6,982 nt of DNA from Bacillota bacterium (GCA_030705725.1 JAUZPW010000076.1:1-6982), one strand, 5' to 3'. Shown: positions 1-6,414, numbered from the stretch's first letter. Numbers and translations are program-made. The notes: generated from the sequence alone by a model not told the origin.

Positions 1-141
1 TATACCTGCAAAGCAAAAATCTCATGGCCGAGTAACGACAAAGAAGACCTTCGCTACGCAGGTTCACAGACAGCTTTCAACGTCACGGCGACGGCTTCGG
101 ATATACCTGCAGACGAAGGCCGGATCCTGACAGATATTTAA
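1..141 (+). CDS. C-terminal fragment of a possible exported protein, convergent with accA
   Basis: A reading frame is open from the first base and ends with TAA at 139-141, giving 46 visible residues. The start is outside the window. The fragment begins YTCKAKISWPSNDKEDLRYA, then reads GSQTAFNVTATASDIPADEG and ends RILTDI. Alternating hydrophobic and polar residues (TAFNVTATA) suggest beta strands. The WP-acidic-YAG-FxVTxTA layout is reminiscent of the end of TasA/camelysin-like (SipW-dependent) secreted proteins of Firmicutes; this is a resemblance from memory and not a firm assignment. No transmembrane segment or LPXTG sorting signal is present at this C-terminus. The stop overlaps the accA stop tail to tail. 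The frame could be chance, because 46 codons is short, but codon choice looks coding and the gene end fits neatly against accA. Function unknown. Confidence 0.5.
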   Translation, partial: YTCKAKISWPSNDKEDLRYAGSQTAFNVTATASDIPADEGRILTDI

Positions 142-926
142 GACGCGGACACTGAAGCAATGCCGATCTTACGGAATTTTTGGTATCTTCTTTCGAGAAG
201 TTCATCTGACGAAAGCGCCAGCTTTTCGCCGAAGGATGCCAAGAGTTCCTTTTTTATTGCAGTACAGAGCTTATTAAGCCCGTCTTTTTCTGGCAGTATC
301 TTTTCGATAACACCCAGTGACATCAGATCTGCGGCCGTCATTTTGAGACATTCGCAGGCTTCTTTTATTTTTGATGCATCTTTCCATAGTATGCTTGCGC
401 AGCCTTCGGGAGATATTACGGAGTAGACTGAATTCTGAAGCATCCAGACTTCATCCGACACAGCCAGCGCCAATGCGCCGCCGCTTCCTCCCTCGCCGAT
501 AAAAATCGATATGACGGGAACCTTGAGCGAAATCATTTCCATAAGATTTTCGGCAATTGCCTGGCCTTGGCCGCGCTCTTCGGCGCCTATGCCGCAGAAC
601 GCGCCTGCGGTATCGACAAAGCAAACTACGGGGCGGCCGAATTTTTCCGCAAGCTTCATTTGCCTTAACGCCTTGCGGTAACCCTCCGGATGCGCCGAGC
701 CGAAGTTCCGAGCCACTTTTTCTTTTGTGCCGTGACCTTTTTCAATACCAATAACGGTCACGCTCATGCCGGAAAGCTTAGCGATCCCTGCGACTATAGC
801 CTTATCGTCACCGAAGCGGCGGTCGCCGTGAAATTCTGTAAACCTGCTGAATATCCGCTCCATATAATCGATCGAGGTCGGCCTGTTCTTTGCTCTGGCA
901 GCGCGGACAATTTCGTAAGCGTTCAT
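138..926 (-). CDS. accA: Acetyl-CoA carboxylase carboxyltransferase subunit alpha
   Basis: AccA pairs with AccD in the cytosolic carboxyltransferase that moves the carboxyl group from carboxybiotin on AccB to acetyl-CoA, forming malonyl-CoA. From the ATG at 926 the protein has 262 residues. It shows RPTSIDYMERIF at 15-26, GDRRFGDDKAIVAGIA at 34-49, RNFGSAHPEGYRKALR at 73-88, DTAGAFCGIGAEERGQ at 105-120, the glycine-rich GEGGSGGALAL at 144-154 and ISPEGCASILWKD at 171-183, all diagnostic of AccA. The long N-terminal helical region of E. coli AccA (about 319 residues in total) is absent, as in many Clostridia. An in-frame ATG at 992 would add 22 hydrophobic residues (MGSAGLICYIPIMPFALKRDEK) that match nothing in the family and lack a Shine-Dalgarno site. 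The ATG at 926 has AAGGG eight bases upstream and is preferred. It is the last gene of the operon, 94 nt after accD, and its stop overlaps the convergent plus-strand gene. The family motif DTPGAYPG reads DTAGAFCG here, a variant I recall from other clostridial AccA. Confidence 0.96.
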   Translation of the reverse strand: MNAYEIVRAARAKNRPTSIDYMERIFSRFTEFHGDRRFGDDKAIVAGIAKLSGMSVTVIGIEKGHGTKEKVARNFGSAHPEGYRKALRQMKLAEKFGRPVVCFVDTAGAFCGIGAEERGQGQAIAENLMEMISLKVPVISIFIGEGGSGGALALAVSDEVWMLQNSVYSVISPEGCASILWKDASKIKEACECLKMTAADLMSLGVIEKILPEKDGLNKLCTAIKKELLASFGEKLALSSDELLERRYQKFRKIGIASVSAS

Positions 927-930
927 TTTC

Positions 931-1020
931 TCATCCCTTTTCAAAGCGAATGGCATAATCGGAATATAACAGATCAAGCCTGCGCTCCCCATAAGAAGCA
1001 GTGCTTTTATTTTCCTGCAT
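931..1020 (-). CDS. Possible 29-residue small ORF filling the accD-accA gap
   Basis: The only sizeable spacer in the operon contains an ATG directly after the accD TGA (stop at 1023-1021, ATG at 1020-1018). Its frame runs 29 codons to a TGA at 933-931, four bases before the accA ATG. The peptide starts MQENKSTASYGERRLDL, continues LYSDYAIRF and ends EKG. It is charged, with no membrane segment and no cysteines. A weak GGAAG lies six bases before its ATG, inside the end of accD. The fit between neighbouring stop and start suggests a translated linker or a coupling peptide that carries ribosomes to accA. I recognise no homology, and a frame of this length can arise by chance. It is not the missing N-terminal region of AccA as far as I can judge. 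Treat it as a candidate only. Confidence 0.25.
   Translation of the reverse strand: MQENKSTASYGERRLDLLYSDYAIRFEKG
935..939 (-). promoter_or_regulatory. Ribosome binding site deciding the accA start
   Basis: Read on the minus strand this is AAGGG, followed by eight bases (ATGAGAAA) and then the ATG at 926-924. No comparable purine-rich site precedes the in-frame ATG at 992, where the upstream bases read ACTGCTTCTT. This favours the shorter AccA. The site lies inside the last codons of the possible small ORF at 931-1020, whose TGA ends four bases before the accA ATG. Confidence 0.6.
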
Positions 1021-1890
1021 TCAGGACTTCCGGCCCCTGTCGTGCAAGAATAAGAGCTTAGTTAGATAATCCTTCTGCAAGATCCTTGACACTATATCGT
1101 CAAGGAAACCTTTTTCGAGCAGGAATTCGGCGCTCTGGAAGCCATGGGGGAGCTTTTGCCTTATAGTTTGTTCGATTACGCGCGGGCCTGCAAAACCTAC
1201 TAATGCTCCGGGCTCGGCGATAATTATATCCGCTTCGGTCGCAAAGCTCGCGGTTACGCCGCCTGTCGTCGGGTCGGTCAGCACTGCGACATAAAGATTG
1301 CCTGCGTCTCCGTGCCTTTTAACGGCACCGCTGGTTTTCGCCATCTGCATGAGCGACATTATGCCCTCCTGCATACGGGCACCGCCCGATACTGTAAAAC
1401 CTACGACAGGCAGGCTCTTTTCAAGGGCAAGCTCAAAGAGCCTTGTGATTTTTTCGCCCACCGCCACGCCCATGCTGCCCATCATAAAATATGGCTCCAT
1501 TACAAAAATACAGCAGTGGTAACCGCCTATTTCGCAGTTCCCGCAAACGACAGCCTCTTTTTCCGCGCTTTCGAGACGCGCGTTTTCGAGCTTCTTATCG
1601 TAATCGGGAAAGTCCAGTATATTTTGGGACGATAGCCCCGCGTCCGTTTCGGAAAAAGTGTTTCCGTCAGATATCAGGCGGATTCTCTGCCTTGCGTTTA
1701 GTCTGAAATGGTAACCGCATTTCGAGCATACGTTGAAATTCTCGGCTAGCTCCTCGTTTAAAAGAGCTTTTTTGCAGGAGGGGCAGGAAATGCTCATTTC
1801 ATCCGTGACGCAGGGAACGGCATACTTCTGAAGCTTGGGGTTCCCCTCAAGCTGATTTTTGGGATTTTTGAACAATCCTCGTTTTATCAT
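1021..1890 (-). CDS. accD: Acetyl-CoA carboxylase carboxyltransferase subunit beta
   Basis: AccD is the zinc-ribbon-bearing partner of AccA in the carboxyltransferase complex. The 289-residue product is of normal length. The N-terminal zinc ribbon is complete: C36, C39, C55 and C58 in the C-x2-C-x15-C-x2-C spacing typical of the family. The crotonase-like carboxyltransferase domain follows, with MMGSMGVAVGEK at 136-147, SGGARMQEG at 168-176, DPTTGGVTASFA at 206-217 and PGALVGFAGPRVIEQT at 227-242. The ATG at 1890 lies three bases after the accC stop. Its Shine-Dalgarno GAGGT (1901-1897) is made of the last Arg and Gly codons of accC, six bases before the ATG, so translation of the two is probably coupled. 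Four further cysteines (C116, C119, C126, C127) in the start of the carboxyltransferase domain are unusual; see findings. The usual FMGGSMG reads FMMGSMG. Confidence 0.97.
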   Translation of the reverse strand: MIKRGLFKNPKNQLEGNPKLQKYAVPCVTDEMSISCPSCKKALLNEELAENFNVCSKCGYHFRLNARQRIRLISDGNTFSETDAGLSSQNILDFPDYDKKLENARLESAEKEAVVCGNCEIGGYHCCIFVMEPYFMMGSMGVAVGEKITRLFELALEKSLPVVGFTVSGGARMQEGIMSLMQMAKTSGAVKRHGDAGNLYVAVLTDPTTGGVTASFATEADIIIAEPGALVGFAGPRVIEQTIRQKLPHGFQSAEFLLEKGFLDDIVSRILQKDYLTKLLFLHDRGRKS

Positions 1891-1893
1891 ATT

Positions 1894-3222
1894 TTAACCT
1901 CGTTTAAAAAACGTGTCGGTAAAATACACGCCCGATTCAAACTCGTCGCTCGACAGTATTTCGAGCTGCGCTTCCCGGTTATGCTCGACGCCTTCGATAA
2001 CAAGCTCGCATAGCGACGAACGCATTTTGCGGATAGCCTCTTCCCTTGTTTTTGCATGAACTATCAGCTTGCCGATCATAGAATCATAGAAGGGAGTGAT
2101 TACGAAGTCCTGATAAAGCGCCGAGTCAAACCGCACCCACGGCCCGCTCGGAACATGCAGCAGGGTCACTTTTCCGCAGCTCGGCTTATAATTTTCCTTT
2201 GGGTTTTCGGCGACTATGCGGCATTCAATGGCGTGGCCTTTTATATCCGTTCGGGTAAAATCAAGGGGCATGTCGGAAGCTATGCGGATCTGCCATTTCA
2301 CAATATCGATGTCAGTCACCATCTCGGTCACAGGATGCTCAACCTGAAGCCTTGTGTTCATTTCCATGAAGTAAAAGTTCTTGTTTTCGTCCAGCAGGAA
2401 CTCAATCGTCCCGGCTCCGCGGTACGATACGGCTTTCGCAGCCCTGACCGTAGCTTCCTCCATTTTTTCGCGGATTTCGCCAGTGACGGCGGGGCTGGGG
2501 CTTTCCTCAATAAGCTTCTGGTTTTTGCGCTGGACAGAGCATTCGCGCTCGCCGAGGGTTACAACATTGCCGTTATTATCGCAAAGAAGCTGGATTTCAA
2601 TATGCCTTACGGGATATAGATACTTTTCAAGATATACGCCGCCGTCGCCGAACGCGTTTTTCGCTTCGGTCGAGGCAACCAAAAAAGCGCTTTCCAGTTC
2701 GGAGGCGTTCTTTACAAGGCGGATGCCCCGGCCGCCGCCCCCGGAGCGCGCTTTTATCAAGAGCGGGAATCCGATTTTTTCGGCCTCTTCTCTTAGGCTT
2801 TTTACATCTGATATAGTATCGGAGCCGGGAATTACAGGGACGTTGGCCGCCACCATTGATTTACGCGCCTCGTTTTTATCGCCCATTTTTGAAATGACCT
2901 CGGCGTCCGGGCCGATAAAGTGCAGGCCGTACTTCGCGCAAAGGGAAGCAAAGCCGGCGTTCTCAGACAAAAGACCATAGCCCGGATGGATCGCTTCGGC
3001 ATGGCAGGCGAGTGCGGCGGATATTATAGCCTTTTGATTTAAGTAGCTTTCTTTGACGTTTGACGGGCCTATGCAATAGCTTTCGTCCGCAAGGCTTACA
3101 TGCAGCGCGTCGGCGTCGGCCTCAGAGTACACCGCGGCCGACAAGATACCCATCTCCTTGCAGGCGCGTATAACGCGAACGGCGATTTCACCGCGGTTTG
3201 CTATCAGTATTTTTGAAAACAA
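1894..3222 (-). CDS. accC: Biotin carboxylase subunit of acetyl-CoA carboxylase, TTG start
   Basis: AccC uses ATP and bicarbonate to carboxylate the biotin on AccB. The 442-residue length is normal. The N-terminal biotin carboxylase domain opens with FSKILIANRGEIAVRVIRAC, followed by the ATP-grasp domain and the C-terminal domain. Visible key residues, aligned by eye to E. coli AccC, include K116, K157 with the glycine-rich loop GGGGRG at 161-166, H207 and E209 in RHIEIQ, K236 in NQKLIEE, E274, E287, N289, R291, Q293 and E295 in MEMNTRLQVEHP, and R335 in ECRIVAEN. The start codon is TTG at 3222-3220, with GGAG eight bases upstream. It gives the standard AccC N-terminus, while the first in-frame ATG (residue 24) would remove the first strand and glycine-rich turn. 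It begins three bases after the fabZ stop and ends three bases before accD. Confidence 0.97.
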   Translation of the reverse strand: MFSKILIANRGEIAVRVIRACKEMGILSAAVYSEADADALHVSLADESYCIGPSNVKESYLNQKAIISAALACHAEAIHPGYGLLSENAGFASLCAKYGLHFIGPDAEVISKMGDKNEARKSMVAANVPVIPGSDTISDVKSLREEAEKIGFPLLIKARSGGGGRGIRLVKNASELESAFLVASTEAKNAFGDGGVYLEKYLYPVRHIEIQLLCDNNGNVVTLGERECSVQRKNQKLIEESPSPAVTGEIREKMEEATVRAAKAVSYRGAGTIEFLLDENKNFYFMEMNTRLQVEHPVTEMVTDIDIVKWQIRIASDMPLDFTRTDIKGHAIECRIVAENPKENYKPSCGKVTLLHVPSGPWVRFDSALYQDFVITPFYDSMIGKLIVHAKTREEAIRKMRSSLCELVIEGVEHNREAQLEILSSDEFESGVYFTDTFFKRG

Positions 3223-3225
3223 CAG

Positions 3226-3645
3226 CTACACTCCCTCTATAAGAGCAAAGGAAAACTCACCGCTTACGCAGAGCTTCCCGCCGACATATCCCTCGCCCTT
3301 TGCAAAGTAAAACGGCGGCTTGGCTTTATTAAGCGAACATACGAATTCCATCGTATCCCCGGGGAGAACCATGCCGCGAAAGCGCGCTTTGTCTATTCCG
3401 GTAAAGAGCGGCGTTTTTCCCTTCATATTTTCCGCCATCAGCACGCAGCAGGTCTGAGCGAGCATTTCGCATTGGATAACTCCGGGCACAACGGGTTTGC
3501 CGGGGAAGTGCCCCTGCAGAAACCATTCGTCGCCGCGCACTTTATATTTTCCGTAAGCGTTACCGTCGCCGCCTGCCGCTGCTTCATCCAGAAGCAGCAT
3601 GGGCTCGCGGTGAGGCAGAATACCTTTCAGTTCTTCTCTGGTCAT
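3226..3645 (-). CDS. fabZ: 3-hydroxyacyl-ACP dehydratase FabZ
   Basis: FabZ removes water from (3R)-hydroxyacyl-ACP to give trans-2-enoyl-ACP in each elongation round. The protein has 139 residues from the ATG at 3645 and forms a single hot-dog fold domain. It opens with MTREELKGILPHREPMLLLD, matching the family's LPHRxPxLLxD signature. The catalytic loop FLQGHFPGKPVVPGVIQCEM carries the active-site His46 and Glu60; Glu rather than Asp at the second position marks FabZ, not FabA. GYVGGKLCVSGEFSFALIE forms the last strands. The frame is also open to a GTG at 3654 that touches the accB stop and would add three residues. The ATG is preferred because AGGTG, which includes that GTG, sits six bases before it. 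The gene lies between accB and accC, as in other clostridial fab-acc operons. Confidence 0.94.
   Translation of the reverse strand: MTREELKGILPHREPMLLLDEAAAGGDGNAYGKYKVRGDEWFLQGHFPGKPVVPGVIQCEMLAQTCCVLMAENMKGKTPLFTGIDKARFRGMVLPGDTMEFVCSLNKAKPPFYFAKGEGYVGGKLCVSGEFSFALIEGV
3231..3238 (-). promoter_or_regulatory. Ribosome binding site supporting the TTG start of accC
   Basis: The minus strand reads AGAGGGAG here, then eight bases (TGTAGCTG, containing the fabZ TAG stop) and the TTG at 3222-3220. The GGAG core lies within the last codons of fabZ. With the canonical AccC N-terminus starting exactly at this TTG, the site decides the start in favour of a non-ATG codon. Confidence 0.65.
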
Positions 3646-3651
3646 TGCAAG

Positions 3652-3656
3652 CACCT
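3652..3656 (-). promoter_or_regulatory. Ribosome binding site deciding the fabZ start
   Basis: The minus strand reads AGGTG, complementary to the 16S rRNA anti-Shine-Dalgarno tail, followed by CTTGCA and the ATG at 3645-3643. The AG comes from the accB stop codon TAG, and the GTG is the alternative start codon. Only pyrimidine-rich sequence (GGCTTTCT) precedes that GTG, so it is more likely part of the ribosome binding site than the initiator. Confidence 0.55.
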
Positions 3657-4077
3657 AAGAAAGCCTGAAAATTGTCTGGCCGTATTCGACAACCTGACCG
3701 TTTTCAGCGCAAATTTCCGTTATTTCTCCGTCTTCTTCGGCAAGTATTTCGTTCATTAGCTTCATTGCTTCGATTATGCAGAGCACATCGCCTTTTTTAA
3801 CCTTGTCGCCAACCCCTACGTAAGGCTCGGCATCCTCGGAGGGAGCGCTGTAAAAAACGCCGACCACCGGGCTTTTGATTTCCTTATAGCCGCTGCCGCT
3901 TTTATCCCGCGAAACGTTCTGTATCTGGGGTGCGTAAGAAGGTACGGCGGCCTGAACCGGCTGCTGGCAGTACGCTTTTTCAATTCTTATCTTGGTTTCG
4001 CCTTCGGAAACGTCAAGCACCGAAAGACCGGACTCGTCTACAAGCTGTATCAGCGCTTTTATTCGTTTTATATCCAT
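3655..4077 (-). CDS. accB: Biotin carboxyl carrier protein of acetyl-CoA carboxylase
   Basis: AccB carries the biotin that shuttles CO2 between AccC and the AccA-AccD carboxyltransferase. The 140-residue protein has an N-terminal helical segment (MDIKRIKALIQLVDESGLSV, residues 1-20), a short linker around 38-65 that is less Ala/Pro-rich than many, and a C-terminal biotinyl domain. The thumb region reads SPVVGVFYSAPSEDAEPYVG (69-88), and the biotinylation motif EAMKLMNEI places the modified lysine at K106. The last strand ends GQTIFRLS. The ATG at 4077 lies 16 nt after the fabF stop. Its AAGGAG site (4094-4089) begins within the fabF TGA and is 11 bases from the ATG, somewhat long. A biotin protein ligase (BirA), not seen here, would be needed for activation. 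Confidence 0.96.
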   Translation of the reverse strand: MDIKRIKALIQLVDESGLSVLDVSEGETKIRIEKAYCQQPVQAAVPSYAPQIQNVSRDKSGSGYKEIKSPVVGVFYSAPSEDAEPYVGVGDKVKKGDVLCIIEAMKLMNEILAEEDGEITEICAENGQVVEYGQTIFRLS

Positions 4078-4093
4078 ATAGCTATTTTCTCCT

Positions 4094-5317
4094 TCAGGCC
4101 TTAATTAACGCGAGGCAGGCATTATGGCCGCCGAAGCCGAGGGAAGAGGACAGCGCGGCGTCTAGTTCGGAGCTTATCGATTTATTGGGTATACAGTTTA
4201 AATCACAGTCCGGATCGGGATTTTTATACCCGATCGTCGGAGGAATGTTGCCTGTAAAAAGCGACATGGCGCACGCGATGGCCTCGACGGCGCCTGCGGC
4301 CCCGAGCATATGGCCGGTCATTGATTTAGTAGAGCTCAGAAGCGCTTTATAGGCGTCTTTACCAAGCGCTTTTTTTATTGCCAGCGTTTCAGCCTTGTCG
4401 TTTAGCTGAGTGCCCGTTCCATGCACATTGATATAGAGCTTTTGAGAGCCGGAAAGCCCTGCTTCCCGCATGGCTCCTTTTATCGCAAGCGAGGCGGGTT
4501 CCGCTTCCGGATGCGGCGCCGTTATATGGTGCGCGTCGCAGGTGTTTCCGTAGCCCGCGATTTCAGCATAGATTCTGGCTCCGCGCGAGACGGCGTGTTC
4601 ATACTCCTCGAGCACCAGAATACCCGCGCCCTCGCCCATTACGAAACCGTCGCGTTCTTTATCGAATGGGATGGAGCTCCTCTCAATATCGTTTTTTGTG
4701 GACAGCGCCATGCAGTTTGTAAAACCGGCCACGGCAAGCGGCGTGATCGTCGCTTCAGCTCCGCCCGCCAGTATTACGTCCGCATAGCCGTGCTTAATTG
4801 CCCTGAACGCTTCGCCTATCGCGTGGGAAGACGTGGCGCAGGCGGTTACAACCGGCAGGCAGGGGCCCTGCGCGTTAAACTTTATCGCGATGCTGCCGGC
4901 GGCTATATTGCCTATCATCATTGGTATAAAAAACGGAGATACCCTTGAGGGGCCCTTAGTCAGAAGCTTTTCTTTCTCGCTTTCAAAGGTAAGCATTCCG
5001 CCGATGCCCGAACCTACATATACGCCGAGCCTGTTGGGCTCGACCGAATCAAGGCCGCTGTCCTTATAAGCCTCGGCGGCCGCCGCCACAGCATATTGCG
5101 TATAAAGGTCGCTTCTTCTGATTTCACTTTTATCCATGCAGGACGAAGGATCGAAATCCTTAACCTCAGCCGCAATTTTCACCTTGAAATCCGAGGTGTC
5201 GAACCTCGATATTAAGCCGATTCCGCATTTTCCGCCGATCAGGCTTCCCCAAAAGCTATTCAGATCGTTTCCGACGGGTGATATTACGCCGAGACCTGTA
5301 ATTGCAACTCTTCTCAT
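4094..5317 (-). CDS. fabF: Beta-ketoacyl-ACP synthase II
   Basis: FabF condenses malonyl-ACP with a growing acyl-ACP, the chain-lengthening step. The protein has 407 residues, normal for FabF, and a two-part thiolase fold. It opens with MRRVAITGLGVISPVGND. The active-site cysteine is C160 in VVTACATSSHAIGEA, with H299 in NVHGTGT and H336 in KSMTGHMLGAAGAVE (K331 conserved), the Cys-His-His triad of elongating KAS enzymes rather than the Cys-His-Asn of FabH. The C-terminal gating loop GFGG (394-397) is present, although the usual preceding NS(F) reads SSL. The ATG at 5317 overlaps the upstream TGA as ATGA. A GGAG site (5328-5325) seven bases upstream lies within the end of the fabK-like gene, so translational coupling is likely. 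Confidence 0.96.
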   Translation of the reverse strand: MRRVAITGLGVISPVGNDLNSFWGSLIGGKCGIGLISRFDTSDFKVKIAAEVKDFDPSSCMDKSEIRRSDLYTQYAVAAAAEAYKDSGLDSVEPNRLGVYVGSGIGGMLTFESEKEKLLTKGPSRVSPFFIPMMIGNIAAGSIAIKFNAQGPCLPVVTACATSSHAIGEAFRAIKHGYADVILAGGAEATITPLAVAGFTNCMALSTKNDIERSSIPFDKERDGFVMGEGAGILVLEEYEHAVSRGARIYAEIAGYGNTCDAHHITAPHPEAEPASLAIKGAMREAGLSGSQKLYINVHGTGTQLNDKAETLAIKKALGKDAYKALLSSTKSMTGHMLGAAGAVEAIACAMSLFTGNIPPTIGYKNPDPDCDLNCIPNKSISSELDAALSSSLGFGGHNACLALIKA

Positions 5318-6414
5318 AAACTCTCTCCATTCTTTGTGTAGTCGGTGTATTCCCTATGAAGATCATCCATAAGCTTTTTAACCGTCGTTATTTCCCGGAC
5401 CCGGTAGCCGTTAGCGCCTGTAAATGCAAACCCGTTTATGAGGTGCCCCTTGCAGGCGTTTATCAGGGCAAGGCAGATACAATAAGGGCTTTGATCCTGC
5501 CTACAGGTTTTTATACAGTGATACGGGCAGCTGACGGGCATTTTTTCACCGTTTTGCATTTGCCTGATATAATCGTTAACTATTGCTCTTCCAGGCATGC
5601 CGACGGGACTTTTAATAATCTTTATATCGTCTTTTTCACATCGCACATATGCGTTCTTAAATTCATCGGATGCGTCGCATTCCTCGGTGGCGACAAATCT
5701 TGTAGCCATCTGAACGGCGGACGCGCCAATCTGAGTAAAGCGCGCGATATCCGCACCGGTAAATATTCCGCCGGCCGCAATAACCGGGATTTTTCTATTT
5801 ATTTTTTCCTCGAGCTTTTTAGTTTCGCCAAGCACTTCGGGAACAAGCTTCTCAAGACTAAACGCGGGGTTTTCGAGCTGCTCCTCAGTAAATCCGAGAT
5901 GGCCGCCGGCCATGGGGCCTTCAACGACAAACGCGTCGGGCACGTACTGGTATTTTTCATTCCACCATTTTGCTATAACATTTACGGCTTTTGCCGAAGA
6001 GACGATCGGCACAAGCTTAGTTTTGCTTTCTTTACTGAGAAAACCCGGCAGCGATAAAGGAAGGCCCGCTCCCGCGAAAATAATGTCGATATTCTCTTCA
6101 ACGGCAGCTTTGACCATTTCACCGAAGTTTGACAGGGCAACCATTATATTGACACCTAAAACGCCTTTCGAAATCGAACGGGCTTTTCTGATTTCCGATT
6201 TTAACGCATTGATATTTGCCTGCATAAGGTCAATGCCGCGTTCCGGGAAAAGCATGCCGATTCCGGCCGCCGATATTACTCCGACCCCGCCTTCGTTAGA
6301 AACGGCCGACGCCAGAGAGCTGAGGGAGATGCCTACCCCCATGCCGCCCTGAACTATAGGAGCTTTTATGACAAGATCACCTATCTTAAAATTCGAATAT
6401 TTCCAGTCAGCCAT
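5314..6414 (-). CDS. fabK: FabK/nitronate monooxygenase-family flavin enzyme, probable enoyl-ACP reductase II
   Basis: This is a TIM-barrel FMN protein of the FabK/2-nitropropane dioxygenase superfamily. In this operon its likely role is NAD(P)H-dependent reduction of enoyl-ACP, since no FabI, FabL or FabV is visible. Motifs in order: APIVQGGMGVGIS (18-30), NEGGVGVISAAG (40-51), GVNIMVALSN (87-96), FAGAGLPLSLPG (113-124), EGPMAGGHLGF (165-175) with the family histidine H172, AAGGIFTGADIARF (213-226) and AVQMATRFVATEEC (233-246), the last two forming the FMN phosphate site. At 366 residues it is longer than pneumococcal FabK (about 324) and differs at the C-terminus, where residues 296-321 hold six cysteines (C296, C300, C304, C312, C314, C321). 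From memory, a similar cysteine-bearing branch is often annotated nitronate monooxygenase in Clostridia. That alternative cannot be excluded, so the superfamily is sure and the exact reaction is inferred from context. A strong AAGGAG (6425-6420) stands five bases before the ATG, 24 nt after fabG. Confidence 0.85.
   Translation of the reverse strand: MADWKYSNFKIGDLVIKAPIVQGGMGVGISLSSLASAVSNEGGVGVISAAGIGMLFPERGIDLMQANINALKSEIRKARSISKGVLGVNIMVALSNFGEMVKAAVEENIDIIFAGAGLPLSLPGFLSKESKTKLVPIVSSAKAVNVIAKWWNEKYQYVPDAFVVEGPMAGGHLGFTEEQLENPAFSLEKLVPEVLGETKKLEEKINRKIPVIAAGGIFTGADIARFTQIGASAVQMATRFVATEECDASDEFKNAYVRCEKDDIKIIKSPVGMPGRAIVNDYIRQMQNGEKMPVSCPYHCIKTCRQDQSPYCICLALINACKGHLINGFAFTGANGYRVREITTVKKLMDDLHREYTDYTKNGESL

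Noticed and set aside
1..111. Ten-base direct repeat TATACCTGCA at 1-10 and 102-111
   Set aside because: Only two copies, read in different frames of the same putative coding region, with no flanking mobile-element features; probably chance.
89..122. Imperfect hairpin GGCTTCG...CGAAGGCC as a possible terminator
   Set aside because: The stem needs a bulged G, the loop is about 14 bases and no T-run follows on either strand; it lies inside the plus-strand coding frame.
926..992. AccA extended by 22 residues from an ATG at 992
   Set aside because: The extension is hydrophobic, unlike AccA N-termini, and has no ribosome binding site, whereas the ATG at 926 has AAGGG at good spacing. It remains possible but less likely.
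927..1020. Internal promoter in the accD-accA spacer, from a TTATATT element
   Set aside because: No acceptable -35 element is found at 16-18 bases upstream, so an A/T-rich stretch alone is not enough.
2056..2980. Two plus-strand open frames of 187 and 199 codons opposite accC
   Set aside because: They overlap each other in different frames and lie wholly within a clear biotin carboxylase; the encoded proteins look unlike any family.
5356..6057. Long plus-strand open frame of 233 codons opposite the fabK-like gene
   Set aside because: The minus strand here encodes a complete flavin enzyme with all its family motifs. The plus frame has no recognisable domain and is an antisense shadow of a codon-biased gene.
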